Assembly (NCBI GenBank): GCA_041665525.1
Contig: JBAYIS010000015.1
Span: 1 to 64,000, forward strand
DNA length: 64,000 nt
Source of the DNA: UBA8401 sp041665525
GTDB taxonomy: Bacteria; Bacteroidota; Ignavibacteria; UBA10030; UBA8401
Direction of reading: 5' to 3'
Of the stretch, positions 30,422-39,260 are shown in pieces. Within the stretch, counting starts at the first letter, position 1, and each line of letters opens with the position of its first letter. A program made the position numbers and the translations under genes. The notes beneath the pieces are model-generated. The model worked only from the letters and a program-made list of their open reading frames with translations. It was not told the DNA's origin and did no database searches.

Positions 30422-32887
30422 ATGCTGAAATACGATCACTCACCAAACCATTTTCCCACTATTGAAGAATATCGACTTATGAGAAAAGGAAAGATCATTA
30501 TCGGGGCCGGCCTATCACTTTTTGTGATTGTGTGCGCGCTCTTTTTTATCCTCCGGTATCTTGTTACAAAATCCTATCCGGAAGTTGATGGAGAAATTAC
30601 CGTTACTGGATTGCGCCAATCGGTGAAAATCTATCGTGATGAGTTTGGTGTTCCGCATATCAACGCGCAAAATGAATACGACCTGTTCTTTGCGCAAGGG
30701 TACGTGCAAGCGCAGGACCGTTTATGGCAAATGGATCTTACTCGCCGTGCCGGTGAGGGACGGCTTTCAGAAATTCTAGGGACGCCAACGGTCAAGTTCG
30801 ATAAAATGCTGAAAACCGTCGGATTCAAACGGATAGCGGAACAACTTGAACAGCAGCTGCATCCTCAATCGAGAGAGATTCTTCGTGCGTATTCCGACGG
30901 GATCAATGAATTTATCCGAACTCACAAAGGAAAATTTCCTGTTGAATTTGACATGCTCAATTATGAACCGGAGGAATGGAGGCCGGTGCACAGTCTGATG
31001 ATCTCACGGTTGATGGCGTGGGAATTGAACATCTCCTGGCATGTCGATGTAGTGCTCGGAGAATTGGTGGCGAAACTCGGTGAAGAAAAAGCCCGGATGG
31101 TTTTTCCGACATATCCGGAAAACGGCCCAGTAATCGTAGAGAATACCGCGGCACGGAAACAACTGCATGCTTTACAAAAGTTCGCATCATTGCATAAAGA
31201 GTTTAAACAATTTTTTGGCACCACGGGAACGCACATCGGCAGCAACGCTTGGGCAGTGAGTCCGCAAAAATCTGTCAGCGGCAAAGCAATGCTGGCCAAC
31301 GATCCCCATCTTGGTTTGTCACTCCCGGCTAAGTGGTATGAAATCCATTTGACCGGCGGCGCAGTGAATGTTGCCGGAATGTCCCTTCCAGGAACGCCGC
31401 TGGTGATTCTCGGACATAATGCAAACGTCGCGTGGGGATTCACCAATGTGATGGCAGATGATGCAGATTTTTATTTTGAAAAGACAGATTCTCTCGGCGC
31501 GGACAAATACCTTTTCAAAGGCGAATGGAAGGACATCGAGATTCTGTATGATACTGTGCGTGTGAAGGATTCATCCGAAGTGCCGTTCGTCATCCGGAAA
31601 ACGATTCACGGTCCGGCGGTGAATGAGATCTATCCGCTGGAGGAGATTGCATCGTCCGATTTCATTACAATGAAATGGACGGGGTTTGAAATGAGTGATG
31701 AATTATATGCAATTTATCTTGTGAATATCTCGCACGATTGGCAGAGTTTTTTGAATGGTGTTCGAGAATTCACCGTGCCGGGACAAAATTTCGTCTACGC
31801 CGACAAAAATGGAAATATCGGCTATCACCCCGGCGTTCGTCTGCCCAAGCGGGCCAGTACCAATCCAACACTGCCGTTTGCAGGGTGGACGGGAGAGCAC
31901 GAGTGGCTTGGATATATTCCGTTCGAGCAATTGCCGTCGAGTTTTAATCCTCCCGAAGGATTCATTGCCACGGCAAACAATAAAACGACGAATGTAACGG
32001 ATTACCATATCTCCAATCTTTGGGAACCACCGTCTCGCATTCAACGGATCCGGGAAGTGCTGCAAGCGAAACAGCTTTTCGATGTCAGCGATTTCAAACG
32101 GCTGCAAAACGACACGTATTCGCATTTCGCAAAAGAGATGACACCGTTCATCCTCTCTGCATTCAGCCAGGCCGCGATATCGGATTCGAAAACAGAAACG
32201 GCCATCAACTATTTTCGTAATTGGAATTTTCAGTATGGAAAGGATGATGTGCCAGCGGCGATTTTCGAACTCTTTTTTCACCACTTGATCAGCAATTTAT
32301 TCCGGGATGAGATGGGGAATGAATTGTTCAAACAATATATCTACCTCGCCAATATGCCGTACCGCGTTACATTGTCATTGTTAAACGATACGGGAACGGT
32401 GTGGTTCGATAATGTGAACACTCCCGAGATTGAAACTCGCGACGAGATTATCCGGAAAAGTTTGGAGGATGCGCTGAATGATTGTGCTGAAAAGCTCGGC
32501 GGACAAATGAAGGAATGGCGGTGGGGGAGGCTGCATACATTGACGTTGAAACATCCGTTCGGAGATATCGCCGTGCTGCAATCTATCATGAATATTGGCC
32601 CGTTCGAGGTCAGCGGTTCGGGAACGACGGTGAACAACGGAGAATACCGACTTGGCACTCCATACAGTATGACGCTTGGCCCATCAATGCGGTCGATCGT
32701 TGATTTCGGCAATGTGAATAGTGCGCTTTCCGTGATACCTTCAGGCCAGTCAGGTCAGCCGATGCATGACCATTATTCGGATCAGACGCCGCTCTGGAAA
32801 AATGGTGAATATCATACAATGCCCATCGATGAGTCCGAAGTAGTTAAAATTTCCAAAAATATTTTGTATCTTGTTCCCGCACAATGA
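30422..32887 (+). CDS. Penicillin acylase (amidase) family Ntn-hydrolase
   Basis: 821 residues, normal for the S45 family precursor. A membrane anchor or signal segment lies at about 26-47 (IIIGAGLSLFVIVCALFFIL). The N-terminal (alpha) part shows GVPHINAQNEYDLFFAQGYVQAQDRLWQMD. The self-cleavage site is G/SNAWAV, making Ser at about residue 274 the new N-terminal nucleophile; NDPHLGLSLPAKWYEIHL follows. Family members hydrolyse N-acyl side chains (beta-lactams, acyl-homoserine lactones, other amides), and the natural substrate here is unknown. The start could instead be the ATG at 30479. It precedes pyk by 64 nt on the same strand. Confidence 0.93.
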   Translation: MLKYDHSPNHFPTIEEYRLMRKGKIIIGAGLSLFVIVCALFFILRYLVTKSYPEVDGEITVTGLRQSVKIYRDEFGVPHINAQNEYDLFFAQGYVQAQDRLWQMDLTRRAGEGRLSEILGTPTVKFDKMLKTVGFKRIAEQLEQQLHPQSREILRAYSDGINEFIRTHKGKFPVEFDMLNYEPEEWRPVHSLMISRLMAWELNISWHVDVVLGELVAKLGEEKARMVFPTYPENGPVIVENTAARKQLHALQKFASLHKEFKQFFGTTGTHIGSNAWAVSPQKSVSGKAMLANDPHLGLSLPAKWYEIHLTGGAVNVAGMSLPGTPLVILGHNANVAWGFTNVMADDADFYFEKTDSLGADKYLFKGEWKDIEILYDTVRVKDSSEVPFVIRKTIHGPAVNEIYPLEEIASSDFITMKWTGFEMSDELYAIYLVNISHDWQSFLNGVREFTVPGQNFVYADKNGNIGYHPGVRLPKRASTNPTLPFAGWTGEHEWLGYIPFEQLPSSFNPPEGFIATANNKTTNVTDYHISNLWEPPSRIQRIREVLQAKQLFDVSDFKRLQNDTYSHFAKEMTPFILSAFSQAAISDSKTETAINYFRNWNFQYGKDDVPAAIFELFFHHLISNLFRDEMGNELFKQYIYLANMPYRVTLSLLNDTGTVWFDNVNTPEIETRDEIIRKSLEDALNDCAEKLGGQMKEWRWGRLHTLTLKHPFGDIAVLQSIMNIGPFEVSGSGTTVNNGEYRLGTPYSMTLGPSMRSIVDFGNVNSALSVIPSGQSGQPMHDHYSDQTPLWKNGEYHTMPIDESEVVKISKNILYLVPAQ

Positions 32888-32951
32888 TCCGGGAGGGGGG
32901 GATGGCTTTTCCGCTTCCCGAAGTCACACAATGTTTTATTAACCAAATAAT

Positions 32952-34400
32952 ATGATAGCAGAGAAACGAAAATACGGCAGAACGAAGATAGTATGTACTC
33001 TGGGTCCCGCATCCTCATCGATTGAGACCCTGGTGAAAATGATGGAAGCAGGCATGGATGTGGCCCGGTTGAACTTTTCCCACGGCTCCCATGACGACCA
33101 TCTAGAAATGATGAACAGGGTACGGCAGGCGGCGAAAATTATGGATGAACCGGTCGCGATCTTGCTCGACTTGCAGGGTCCGAAAATCCGGACGGGGAAA
33201 TTGAAGGAACCGATGGTATTAAAAACCGGTGAGCATCTCACCATCACCATCGATGAAATGCTCGGCGAGAACTACAAAGTGTCAACCACTTATCAGCATC
33301 TTCCCGGTGACGTGAAGCCCGGGGATACGATCCTGATGGATGACGGACTATTGCAATTTAAAGTTTTGGAGTCGTCGAAACGGGAAGTGATTACCGAAGT
33401 GGTGTACGGCGGTATATTGAAAAGCAACAAGGGTATCAATCTTCCCGGCGTTTCTGTCAGTGCTCCGTCGCTGACAGAAAAAGACAAAGAAGATTTATTG
33501 TTCGGTATTGCTAACGATATCGATTATGTAGCGCTTTCCTTCGTTCGTTCGGCGCAGGATGTGGTGCAATTGCGTGATTTTATTATTGCGAATATCGATA
33601 AGCGCAAGAAACTGCCGATCATTTCGAAAATTGAAAAAGATGAAGCGCTGAAGAATATCGATGCGATCATCCACGAGTCCGACGGCATTATGGTTGCACG
33701 CGGAGATCTTGGTGTAGAATGTAAAACGGAAGAAGTGCCGCTCGCACAGAAGATGATCGCGCAGAAAGCGAATGCAGCAGGCAAACCGGTAATTATTGCG
33801 ACGCAAATGCTCGATTCAATGATCGAGAATCCGCGCCCGACCCGCGCCGAAGCAAACGATGTGGCCAATGCCGTGCTGGACGGTGCCGATGCGGTGATGT
33901 TGAGCGGCGAAACGTCCGTCGGGAAATATCCCGTTGGTGTTGTGCAGACGATGGACACGATCATTCGTCGTGTGGAACAAATCGGAAAGGATAAGCTCTA
34001 TCTGGAAGATGAGATCGGGAACGAACAGGATATGGTGTTCAAGGCACTGGGACGTTCCGCTTGTATCCTTGCGAAGCAAATCAATGCGGCGGCGATCATC
34101 TGTTTTTCGCATTCCGGCGCGACAGTGAAAGCGATCTCACGGTATCGCCCAACCGCGCAGGTGATCGGCATCGCGGACCGTGAACGGATTCAGCGCCGTT
34201 TGAATCTGATTTGGGGTGTTCGTTCGCTGCTGATTAAAAGTTTTGAAATCGGCGAAACGGATATGACCATCGCTCGAGTGAATGTGTCGCTGGTGGAACT
34301 CGGGTACCTGAAGAAAGGTGATTATGTGGTGATCACGGCGGGCATCCCGCTGATGTCGAGGAATACGACGAATATGATCAAGGTGGAACGGATTCAATAA
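32952..34400 (+). CDS. pyk: Pyruvate kinase
   Basis: 482 residues. It converts phosphoenolpyruvate and ADP to pyruvate and ATP. Motifs: RKYGRTKIVCTLGPASS (6-22), MDVARLNFSHGSHDDH (35-50, substrate site), LLDLQGPKIRTG (about 75), IISKIEKDEAL with the catalytic Lys (about 220), MVARGDLGVE (about 250) and ATQMLDSMIENPRPTRAEANDVANAV (about 280), followed by the C-terminal domain. It appears complete. A perfect bidirectional terminator follows. Confidence 0.97.
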   Translation: MIAEKRKYGRTKIVCTLGPASSSIETLVKMMEAGMDVARLNFSHGSHDDHLEMMNRVRQAAKIMDEPVAILLDLQGPKIRTGKLKEPMVLKTGEHLTITIDEMLGENYKVSTTYQHLPGDVKPGDTILMDDGLLQFKVLESSKREVITEVVYGGILKSNKGINLPGVSVSAPSLTEKDKEDLLFGIANDIDYVALSFVRSAQDVVQLRDFIIANIDKRKKLPIISKIEKDEALKNIDAIIHESDGIMVARGDLGVECKTEEVPLAQKMIAQKANAAGKPVIIATQMLDSMIENPRPTRAEANDVANAVLDGADAVMLSGETSVGKYPVGVVQTMDTIIRRVEQIGKDKLYLEDEIGNEQDMVFKALGRSACILAKQINAAAIICFSHSGATVKAISRYRPTAQVIGIADRERIQRRLNLIWGVRSLLIKSFEIGETDMTIARVNVSLVELGYLKKGDYVVITAGIPLMSRNTTNMIKVERIQ

Positions 34401-34424
34401 CGTTTACCTTGAACGAGTTTCAAT

Positions 34425-34456
34425 AAAAATGGTCAGCATGCATGCTGACCATTTTT
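34425..34456. terminator. Bidirectional terminator after pyk
   Basis: A perfect 16-bp palindrome (AAAAATGGTCAGCATG / CATGCTGACCATTTTT) ends pyk on the plus strand and the small gene at 34461 on the minus strand. Confidence 0.92.
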
Positions 34457-34460
34457 ATTC

Positions 34461-34616
34461 CTACAAACCGCTTTCGGAAATATAATCGTTGGTATCGTAA
34501 CGGACATTCTCGCTGTTCCGCTCCGCTTCTTCCATTCTTTTTTTCAGGAGAATAGGAATGGCGACAACACCTGCGATGATTGCCGTCCACTTTACCACTT
34601 TCAATAGTTGTTTCAT
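34461..34616 (-). CDS. Small membrane-anchored protein, 51 residues
   Basis: The ATG at 34616 starts MKQLLKVVKWTAIIAGVVAI, then PILLKKRMEEAERNSENVRY and a short acidic tail ending SESGL. One transmembrane helix (about 8-24) is followed by a Lys/Arg patch and a charged helix, a common layout for small inner-membrane proteins. The gene ends 4 nt before the perfect bidirectional terminator, which supports it being expressed. No ribosome binding site is visible. No family is recognised. Confidence 0.6.
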   Translation of the reverse strand: MKQLLKVVKWTAIIAGVVAIPILLKKRMEEAERNSENVRYDTNDYISESGL

Positions 34617-35137
34617 ACGACGAGTAGAGGAGAATTGGTGATCAATACTGTGACTTCGTTCAAAGAAAATACTAAAAAATTGATTATAGTGTGAGCAAAA
34701 TCAACTTCGTAAAAGAAATTTAATACTGTGCTGGCAGTGTCAGGCGTGGTGAAGGGTTTCTTCGGTCCACAATAGGGACGGATCGATTGTTTGAAATGGA
34801 GCGGGAAAACTGTAGTTATTTGCCCTTTTGGAAGATAGAACACGACAGAAGCTTTTGGTCGTCTCTTAATTTGAACCTTAAGAACATCGTCATGTCACGA
34901 TGTGATGACTTCGTCACTGACGAATGTCAGCATTTTTCCTATATTAAAAGATACCGAAATGCCGCTTTACGGTTCCGCTTATTTGAATCGTGCCAAGGCG
35001 GAATCACAAACTGCGGGACATCCTGTACAGTGGGACGAGTTCGGCATGACGTTACCTGTTAAAACACCACCAAACTTTTCAATTGTTCTCATTCCGGAAA
35101 TTAGTATCTTGGTGAAAATAACCACGAGGTACCTGCC
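34617..35137. other. Intergenic stretch with a palindromic element, no supported gene
   Basis: About 520 bases. The short ORFs here lack initiation signals and recognisable domains. A three-hairpin palindromic element lies at 34895-34930. The rest presumably contains the promoters of the divergent genes at 34616 (minus) and 35138 (plus); I see no convincing one. Confidence 0.5.
34895..34930. repeat. Three-hairpin palindromic element, related to copies A and B
   Basis: TCAC-GAT-GTGA (34895-34905), TGAC-TTC-GTCA (34906-34916) and CTGAC-GAAT-GTCAG (34917-34930) follow one another without spacers. The middle hairpin is identical to that of copy B and the first differs from that of copy A only in the loop. 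The outer stem of A and B is missing. Confidence 0.7.
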
Positions 35138-36163
35138 ATGAATCAATTGCCGGTCACATCTAAACAGTTCGAAGTAGTCAAAAGCATCGAAGGATTTGTC
35201 GATGCGAACCTTGCCAACCTGCTGAAACCGATTAATGAAAACTGGCAGCCGTCGGATCTCCTGCCGGATATGCGGGCAGAGGATTGGCGGGAACAGATCA
35301 CGGAATTCCGCCGCAGGGCGAAAGAACTGACCGATGAAGTCCTGGTCGTCCTGGTGGGTGATATGGTCACGGAAGAAGCGCTGCCAAGTTACCAGACCTG
35401 GTTGAATCGTTTTGACGGGATCAAGGACCCGACTGGGGACAGCGAATCGCCCTGGGCGAAATGGAGCAGAGGATGGACTTCGGAAGAGAACCGTCATGGC
35501 GATCTGTTGAACAAGTATCTCTATCTGACCGGCAGGGTGGATATGCGGTCCGTGGAAACCACCGTCCAGCATCTCATCAATAACGGCTTCAATACAAATT
35601 CCGGGAACGATCCGTACCTGGGATTCATTTATACGTCATTTCAGGAACGGGCGACGAAGATCTCGCATCGCAATGTGGGCATTCTGGCAAAACGATGCGG
35701 CGATGAACATCTTCATAAAATCTGCGGACTGATTGCAGGAGACGAAGCACGGCATGAAAAAGCATACAAACTTTTTATGTCAAAAATCTTCGAAGTAGAT
35801 CCAGCGAATGCTGTAATTGCTTTTGCCTCGATGATGAAAAACAAAGTAACTATGCCGGCAAGTCTCATGACCGACGGACGTGACACCGATCTGTTTTCCA
35901 AATTTTCCAATGTTGCACAGCGGATCGGCGTTTATACCGCAAAAGATTACGCAAGTATTATCGCCGCACTGGTGGATGAGTGGAAGATCGAAACATTGAA
36001 TGGACTTTCTGATGCATCGGCAAAGGCGCAGGATTATCTCAGCAACCTGTCCCAGCGATATGAAAAGGTTGCCGAACGCTTGACGATCACCGGTACGGCA
36101 AAGTTCCAGTGGATCTTCGACCGGGAAATCGTACTGGACACTCCAAAAATACAAATGATCTGA
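35138..36163 (+). CDS. Acyl-[acyl-carrier-protein] desaturase (soluble, diiron)
   Basis: 341 residues. The ferritin-like diiron ligands are visible: EEALPSYQ (about 86), EENRHG (about 115), ERATKISH (about 172) and DEARHEKAY (about 205), as in plant stearoyl-ACP desaturase and the bacterial FA_desaturase_2 family. It introduces a cis double bond into acyl-ACP using O2 and reduced ferredoxin, for membrane fluidity. This implies access to oxygen. It is followed 35 nt later by a small Cys-rich gene. Confidence 0.93.
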   Translation: MNQLPVTSKQFEVVKSIEGFVDANLANLLKPINENWQPSDLLPDMRAEDWREQITEFRRRAKELTDEVLVVLVGDMVTEEALPSYQTWLNRFDGIKDPTGDSESPWAKWSRGWTSEENRHGDLLNKYLYLTGRVDMRSVETTVQHLINNGFNTNSGNDPYLGFIYTSFQERATKISHRNVGILAKRCGDEHLHKICGLIAGDEARHEKAYKLFMSKIFEVDPANAVIAFASMMKNKVTMPASLMTDGRDTDLFSKFSNVAQRIGVYTAKDYASIIAALVDEWKIETLNGLSDASAKAQDYLSNLSQRYEKVAERLTITGTAKFQWIFDREIVLDTPKIQMI

Positions 36164-36198
36164 TCTGCAGAAATGCGGCTGCAGACGATGGACAGTAT

Positions 36199-36402
36199 AT
36201 GACAACCAATACCCGGATGGAGCAAAAGAACAATTCCGTTTGTCCTCAATGCGGTGTCGGTTTTGAATGTGGTTCTAAAGCGGGAAAAGAGACCTGCTGG
36301 TGTTTTACCCTTCCGCCGGTCATTCCGAACAACGATGATCGGCAATGTCTCTGTCCGGACTGTCTAAAAGACCGCATTCATTCTATGCAGAAACACCGGT
36401 AA
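36199..36402 (+). CDS. Cysteine-rich CWC family protein
   Basis: 67 residues from ATG 36199. The pattern CPQCGVGFECGSKAGKETCWC, then CLCPDCLKDRI, matches the Cys-rich CWC family, small proteins with seven to eight Cys likely to bind zinc. The open frame extends upstream into the desaturase gene, which I reject. Function unknown; it is co-directional with both neighbours and ends 65 nt before the first CheY-like gene. Confidence 0.8.
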   Translation: MTTNTRMEQKNNSVCPQCGVGFECGSKAGKETCWCFTLPPVIPNNDDRQCLCPDCLKDRIHSMQKHR

Positions 36403-36467
36403 GAATTCTGGAAATTACCGCGTTGCTTCACACACGTTTTCTTCCTACTATCGAAAAAGAATATTCT

Positions 36468-36836
36468 ATGAAAAAAGCTCTGATCGTTGACGATTCTGCG
36501 TATAACCGGACGTTGCTGAACGCGATCCTTCGTAAAAAAGGGATGAGCGTCGAAACATCAGATAACGGCGAGGATGCGTTAGTGAAATTCCAGGCACTTC
36601 ATCCCGATATTGTTTTTTTGGATTATATCATGCCGAAGAAATCCGGCGTGGAAGCATTAGCGGAGATGAAAAAAATGAATCCAGATTTCATCGGCGTTAT
36701 GCTCACCTCCATTTCGTCGGCGGAGGACGTGCAAGCGGCAAAGTCTGCCGGTGCCAATGCGTATATTCTGAAGCCGTACGAAGCGGAAAAGATCTACGAA
36801 GTGCTGAAAAAATACCGTCTGATTGAAGAAGTATGA
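36468..36836 (+). CDS. CheY-like response regulator (cassette RR1)
   Basis: 122 residues from ATG 36468; receiver domain only. Acidic pair in VDDSAYN (9-10), phosphoacceptor Asp in VFLDYIMPKKSG (about 55), conserved Thr in MLTSISS (about 83) and Lys in YILKPYE (about 105), so phosphorylation should be possible. There is no DNA-binding output domain. Its stop codon overlaps the start of the zinc-ribbon gene by ATGA. First gene of a tight series CheY / zinc ribbon / GspE repeated twice. Confidence 0.94.
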   Translation: MKKALIVDDSAYNRTLLNAILRKKGMSVETSDNGEDALVKFQALHPDIVFLDYIMPKKSGVEALAEMKKMNPDFIGVMLTSISSAEDVQAAKSAGANAYILKPYEAEKIYEVLKKYRLIEEV

Positions 36837-37162
36837 ATCCTAACTTCGTCTGCCCGACATGCAACAGAAAATATTTCGATCCGCCGTTTCAGTGTACGGA
36901 TTGTGGAACGGAACTGGGGTGGAAATGTTCCTCGTGCCATCATGGCAATCCGCTGGTTTACCGGCGGTGCGGAAAGTGCGGCACATCGATTCCGACAGTG
37001 ATCGCCGCGATGATCAATGAGGGAAAACAGATTCGTATCATTAACATCCCTCAATACAGCGATGCGGATATCAACGAATTATTGGAAGAGGGGGAGCGGT
37101 TGGTCGCACGCAAGACTGTTCACACGCTTAGCCAGGCCGATCTGGACAAAATGTTTGAATGA
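36833..37162 (+). CDS. Zinc-ribbon protein with FliM-like C-terminal tail (ZnR1)
   Basis: 109 residues. Two zinc ribbons: CPTCNRKY...CTDC (7-25) and CSSCHHG...CGKCG (about 33-49). A helical segment (YSDADINELLEEGERLVARK) follows and the last residues are LSQADLDKMFE (99-109). That tail matches the LSQxEIDALL peptide by which FliM binds phospho-CheY in flagellar motors. The gene overlaps the upstream CheY-like gene and the downstream ATPase gene by 4 nt each, so the three products are probably made in step. The adapter role between CheY and the ATPase is inferred. Confidence 0.85.
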   Translation: MNPNFVCPTCNRKYFDPPFQCTDCGTELGWKCSSCHHGNPLVYRRCGKCGTSIPTVIAAMINEGKQIRIINIPQYSDADINELLEEGERLVARKTVHTLSQADLDKMFE

Positions 37163-38868
37163 ATATGTTTGAACGAGAAGATCTGATATTCCGCGAATAT
37201 TGCATTGTCAACAAGCTTCTCACGGAGGAGCGCTGGAAACAATTTTCCGACACCGCCAACAATCACGGCATGGCCGAAGGATTTTCCCGTGCATTGATAG
37301 AATTCAATGTTTTCTCATCGGAAGAACTTGTTCATCATCTTGGAAAAGCATTCAACCTTCCCGTGATGAAACTTTATGCGGAGACCAGTTCCGCTCCGAA
37401 GGAGATTATTCCCATTTCCTTCATTCGTACCCACCGGATTATACCAATGTTTCTGTTTGGCAATGAACTCACCATTGCGATAGTGGACCCGCCGTACAAG
37501 CGCGTGCTGGAAGAACTGGCAAAGAGTACACAGAAGAAGATCATTCCGGTAATCGCCGCCGCAGATGACTTTGATGAGACGCTGAAGATCCAGCAGGGAG
37601 GATTCGACGAACTGAAACGGATCGCCAGCGCAATCGACATTCAGCGTTTCGATGTTGTGCGCTCCGGCGAAAAAGAAGTGGAGCGGTTGGAAGAGATGGG
37701 TGAATTTCCGCCGTTGATCGAACTGGTGGATGATATCTTCCTGCGGGCAATCAAGATCGGTGCGAGCGATATCCACGTAGAACCGTTCGAAGATGAATTG
37801 CGGCTTCGCTTCCGTCTGGACGGAGTGATGCAGCGAATCGCTTCGTTTCCCAAAAAAATCTCCGAAGGAATTGCCGCGGTAATTAAGACCAAAGCAGCGA
37901 TGGACATCTTCGAGAAGAAAAAACCGCAGGATGGACGCATTTCTATGATGCTTGAATCCCGGTCATTCGATCTCCGCGTGAATTCGCTGCCAACGGTATA
38001 CGGCGAAAAGATTGTTCTCCGCATTCTGAATAAAAGTTCGATCAATAAAAAGATCAGCGACCTCGGCATGGCATTCACCAATCTTGCCATGCTCGAACAC
38101 CTGCTGCATCAGCCAAACGGTCTGCTGCTGGTGACCGGTCCGACGGGAAGTGGAAAAACAACAACACTCTACGCGGCAATCAATCATATCAAATCGGTGG
38201 AAAAGAATATTGTGACCGTTGAGAATCCTGTCGAGTATCAAGTGGACACGATCAATCAGGTGAATGTCGATCCGGACAGGGAACTGACATTTTCCAGCGC
38301 ATTACGCGCAATTCTCCGTCAGGATCCCGATGTTGCACTGGTGGGTGAAATCCGCGATTCGGAAACGGGTGTCACAGCGACGGAAGCGGCTTTGACGGGG
38401 CATCTTGTTTTGAGTACGCTGCATACAAACGACGCCGTTGGTGCCATTCCGCGACTGATCAACATGGGCGTTCCCTCCTATTGGCTTGCACCGGCGCTTA
38501 TCGGTGTTATCGCACAGCGGCTTGTGCGAAAGATTTGTGAGTATTGTAAGGATGAATATCAACCGACCGACGAGACATTTTTTAGAGCCGGTTTGAGCGG
38601 CCTTTCCGGCCGCGCGCCGTTCTACCGCGGCACGGGGTGTAAGCATTGTAATTTCCAGGGATACAACGGACGCCTCGCGATCCATGAAGTACTCATTGTC
38701 AGTGAAGATATTCAAAATTTAATCTATCAGAATGAACCGACGTTCAAGATTCGCGAGACTGCAATTAAGAACGGATTCCGCGATCTACGCTTCGATGGGA
38801 TGAAAAAAGTGATCGCCGGTTTAACCACCCTGGACGAAATTCAGCGTGTCACACGCTCAACAGTGTAA
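37159..38868 (+). CDS. GspE/PilB-type secretion ATPase, canonical copy
   Basis: 569 residues. An N-terminal GspE_N/MshEN-like domain (about 1-145) lacks the RLGxxL motif known for c-di-GMP binding. The N2 part DIHVEPFEDELRLRFRLDGVM (about 206) leads to the ATPase: Walker A GPTGSGKTT (327-335), Asp box VENPVEYQVD, Walker B ALVGEIRDSET, His box STLHTND (419-425). A tetra-Cys zinc element CEYC...CKHC follows (about 460-500). All catalytic elements appear intact. Such ATPases drive pilin assembly or type II secretion, but no pilins, PilC or secretin are encoded nearby. Confidence 0.93.
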   Translation: MNMFEREDLIFREYCIVNKLLTEERWKQFSDTANNHGMAEGFSRALIEFNVFSSEELVHHLGKAFNLPVMKLYAETSSAPKEIIPISFIRTHRIIPMFLFGNELTIAIVDPPYKRVLEELAKSTQKKIIPVIAAADDFDETLKIQQGGFDELKRIASAIDIQRFDVVRSGEKEVERLEEMGEFPPLIELVDDIFLRAIKIGASDIHVEPFEDELRLRFRLDGVMQRIASFPKKISEGIAAVIKTKAAMDIFEKKKPQDGRISMMLESRSFDLRVNSLPTVYGEKIVLRILNKSSINKKISDLGMAFTNLAMLEHLLHQPNGLLLVTGPTGSGKTTTLYAAINHIKSVEKNIVTVENPVEYQVDTINQVNVDPDRELTFSSALRAILRQDPDVALVGEIRDSETGVTATEAALTGHLVLSTLHTNDAVGAIPRLINMGVPSYWLAPALIGVIAQRLVRKICEYCKDEYQPTDETFFRAGLSGLSGRAPFYRGTGCKHCNFQGYNGRLAIHEVLIVSEDIQNLIYQNEPTFKIRETAIKNGFRDLRFDGMKKVIAGLTTLDEIQRVTRSTV

Positions 38869-39260
38869 TGATGAAATTAGATGATATCTCAGTATTGGTT
38901 GTCGATGATTCGGATCATATCCGGACTCTGTTCGCCATGACCTTCAAGAAGATGGGTATCAAGAAAATTCACTATGCCGCGGACGGCGCCGACGGATTGG
39001 AACGATATAAGAATGAGAAACCGTCGATTACGTTCCTTGATAATATGCTTCCGAGAATGTCCGGTATGGAGGTGTTGAAAGAGATCCGCGGGCTCCGATC
39101 TGATGCGATTGTCGTGATCGTCTCAGCGGTGTCGAGCCTGGAAGCAGTGCAGGAAGCGAAAAGCAAGGGGGCAAGCTATTACCTGGTAAAACCATATATG
39201 CCTTCGAAGATCGAGGAGATTATGAATAAATTGCTCAACATCGAAAGGAGCGCGCCATGA
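38868..39260 (+). CDS. CheY-like response regulator (cassette RR2)
   Basis: 130 residues, receiver domain only. Acidic pair in VDDSDHI (13-14), phosphoacceptor Asp in TFLDNMLPRMSG (about 60), Ser in VIVSAVSS at the Thr position, Lys in YYLVKPYMP (about 110). It starts one base into the stop codon of the ATPase gene and overlaps the second zinc-ribbon gene by 4 nt. Divergent in sequence from RR1, so the two copies may answer different kinases. No cognate kinase is encoded nearby. Confidence 0.93.
   Translation: MMKLDDISVLVVDDSDHIRTLFAMTFKKMGIKKIHYAADGADGLERYKNEKPSITFLDNMLPRMSGMEVLKEIRGLRSDAIVVIVSAVSSLEAVQEAKSKGASYYLVKPYMPSKIEEIMNKLLNIERSAP

Noticed and set aside
34902..35141. 79-codon ORF before the desaturase gene
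   Set aside because: No ribosome site or recognisable domain, and it overlaps the palindromic element and the desaturase start.
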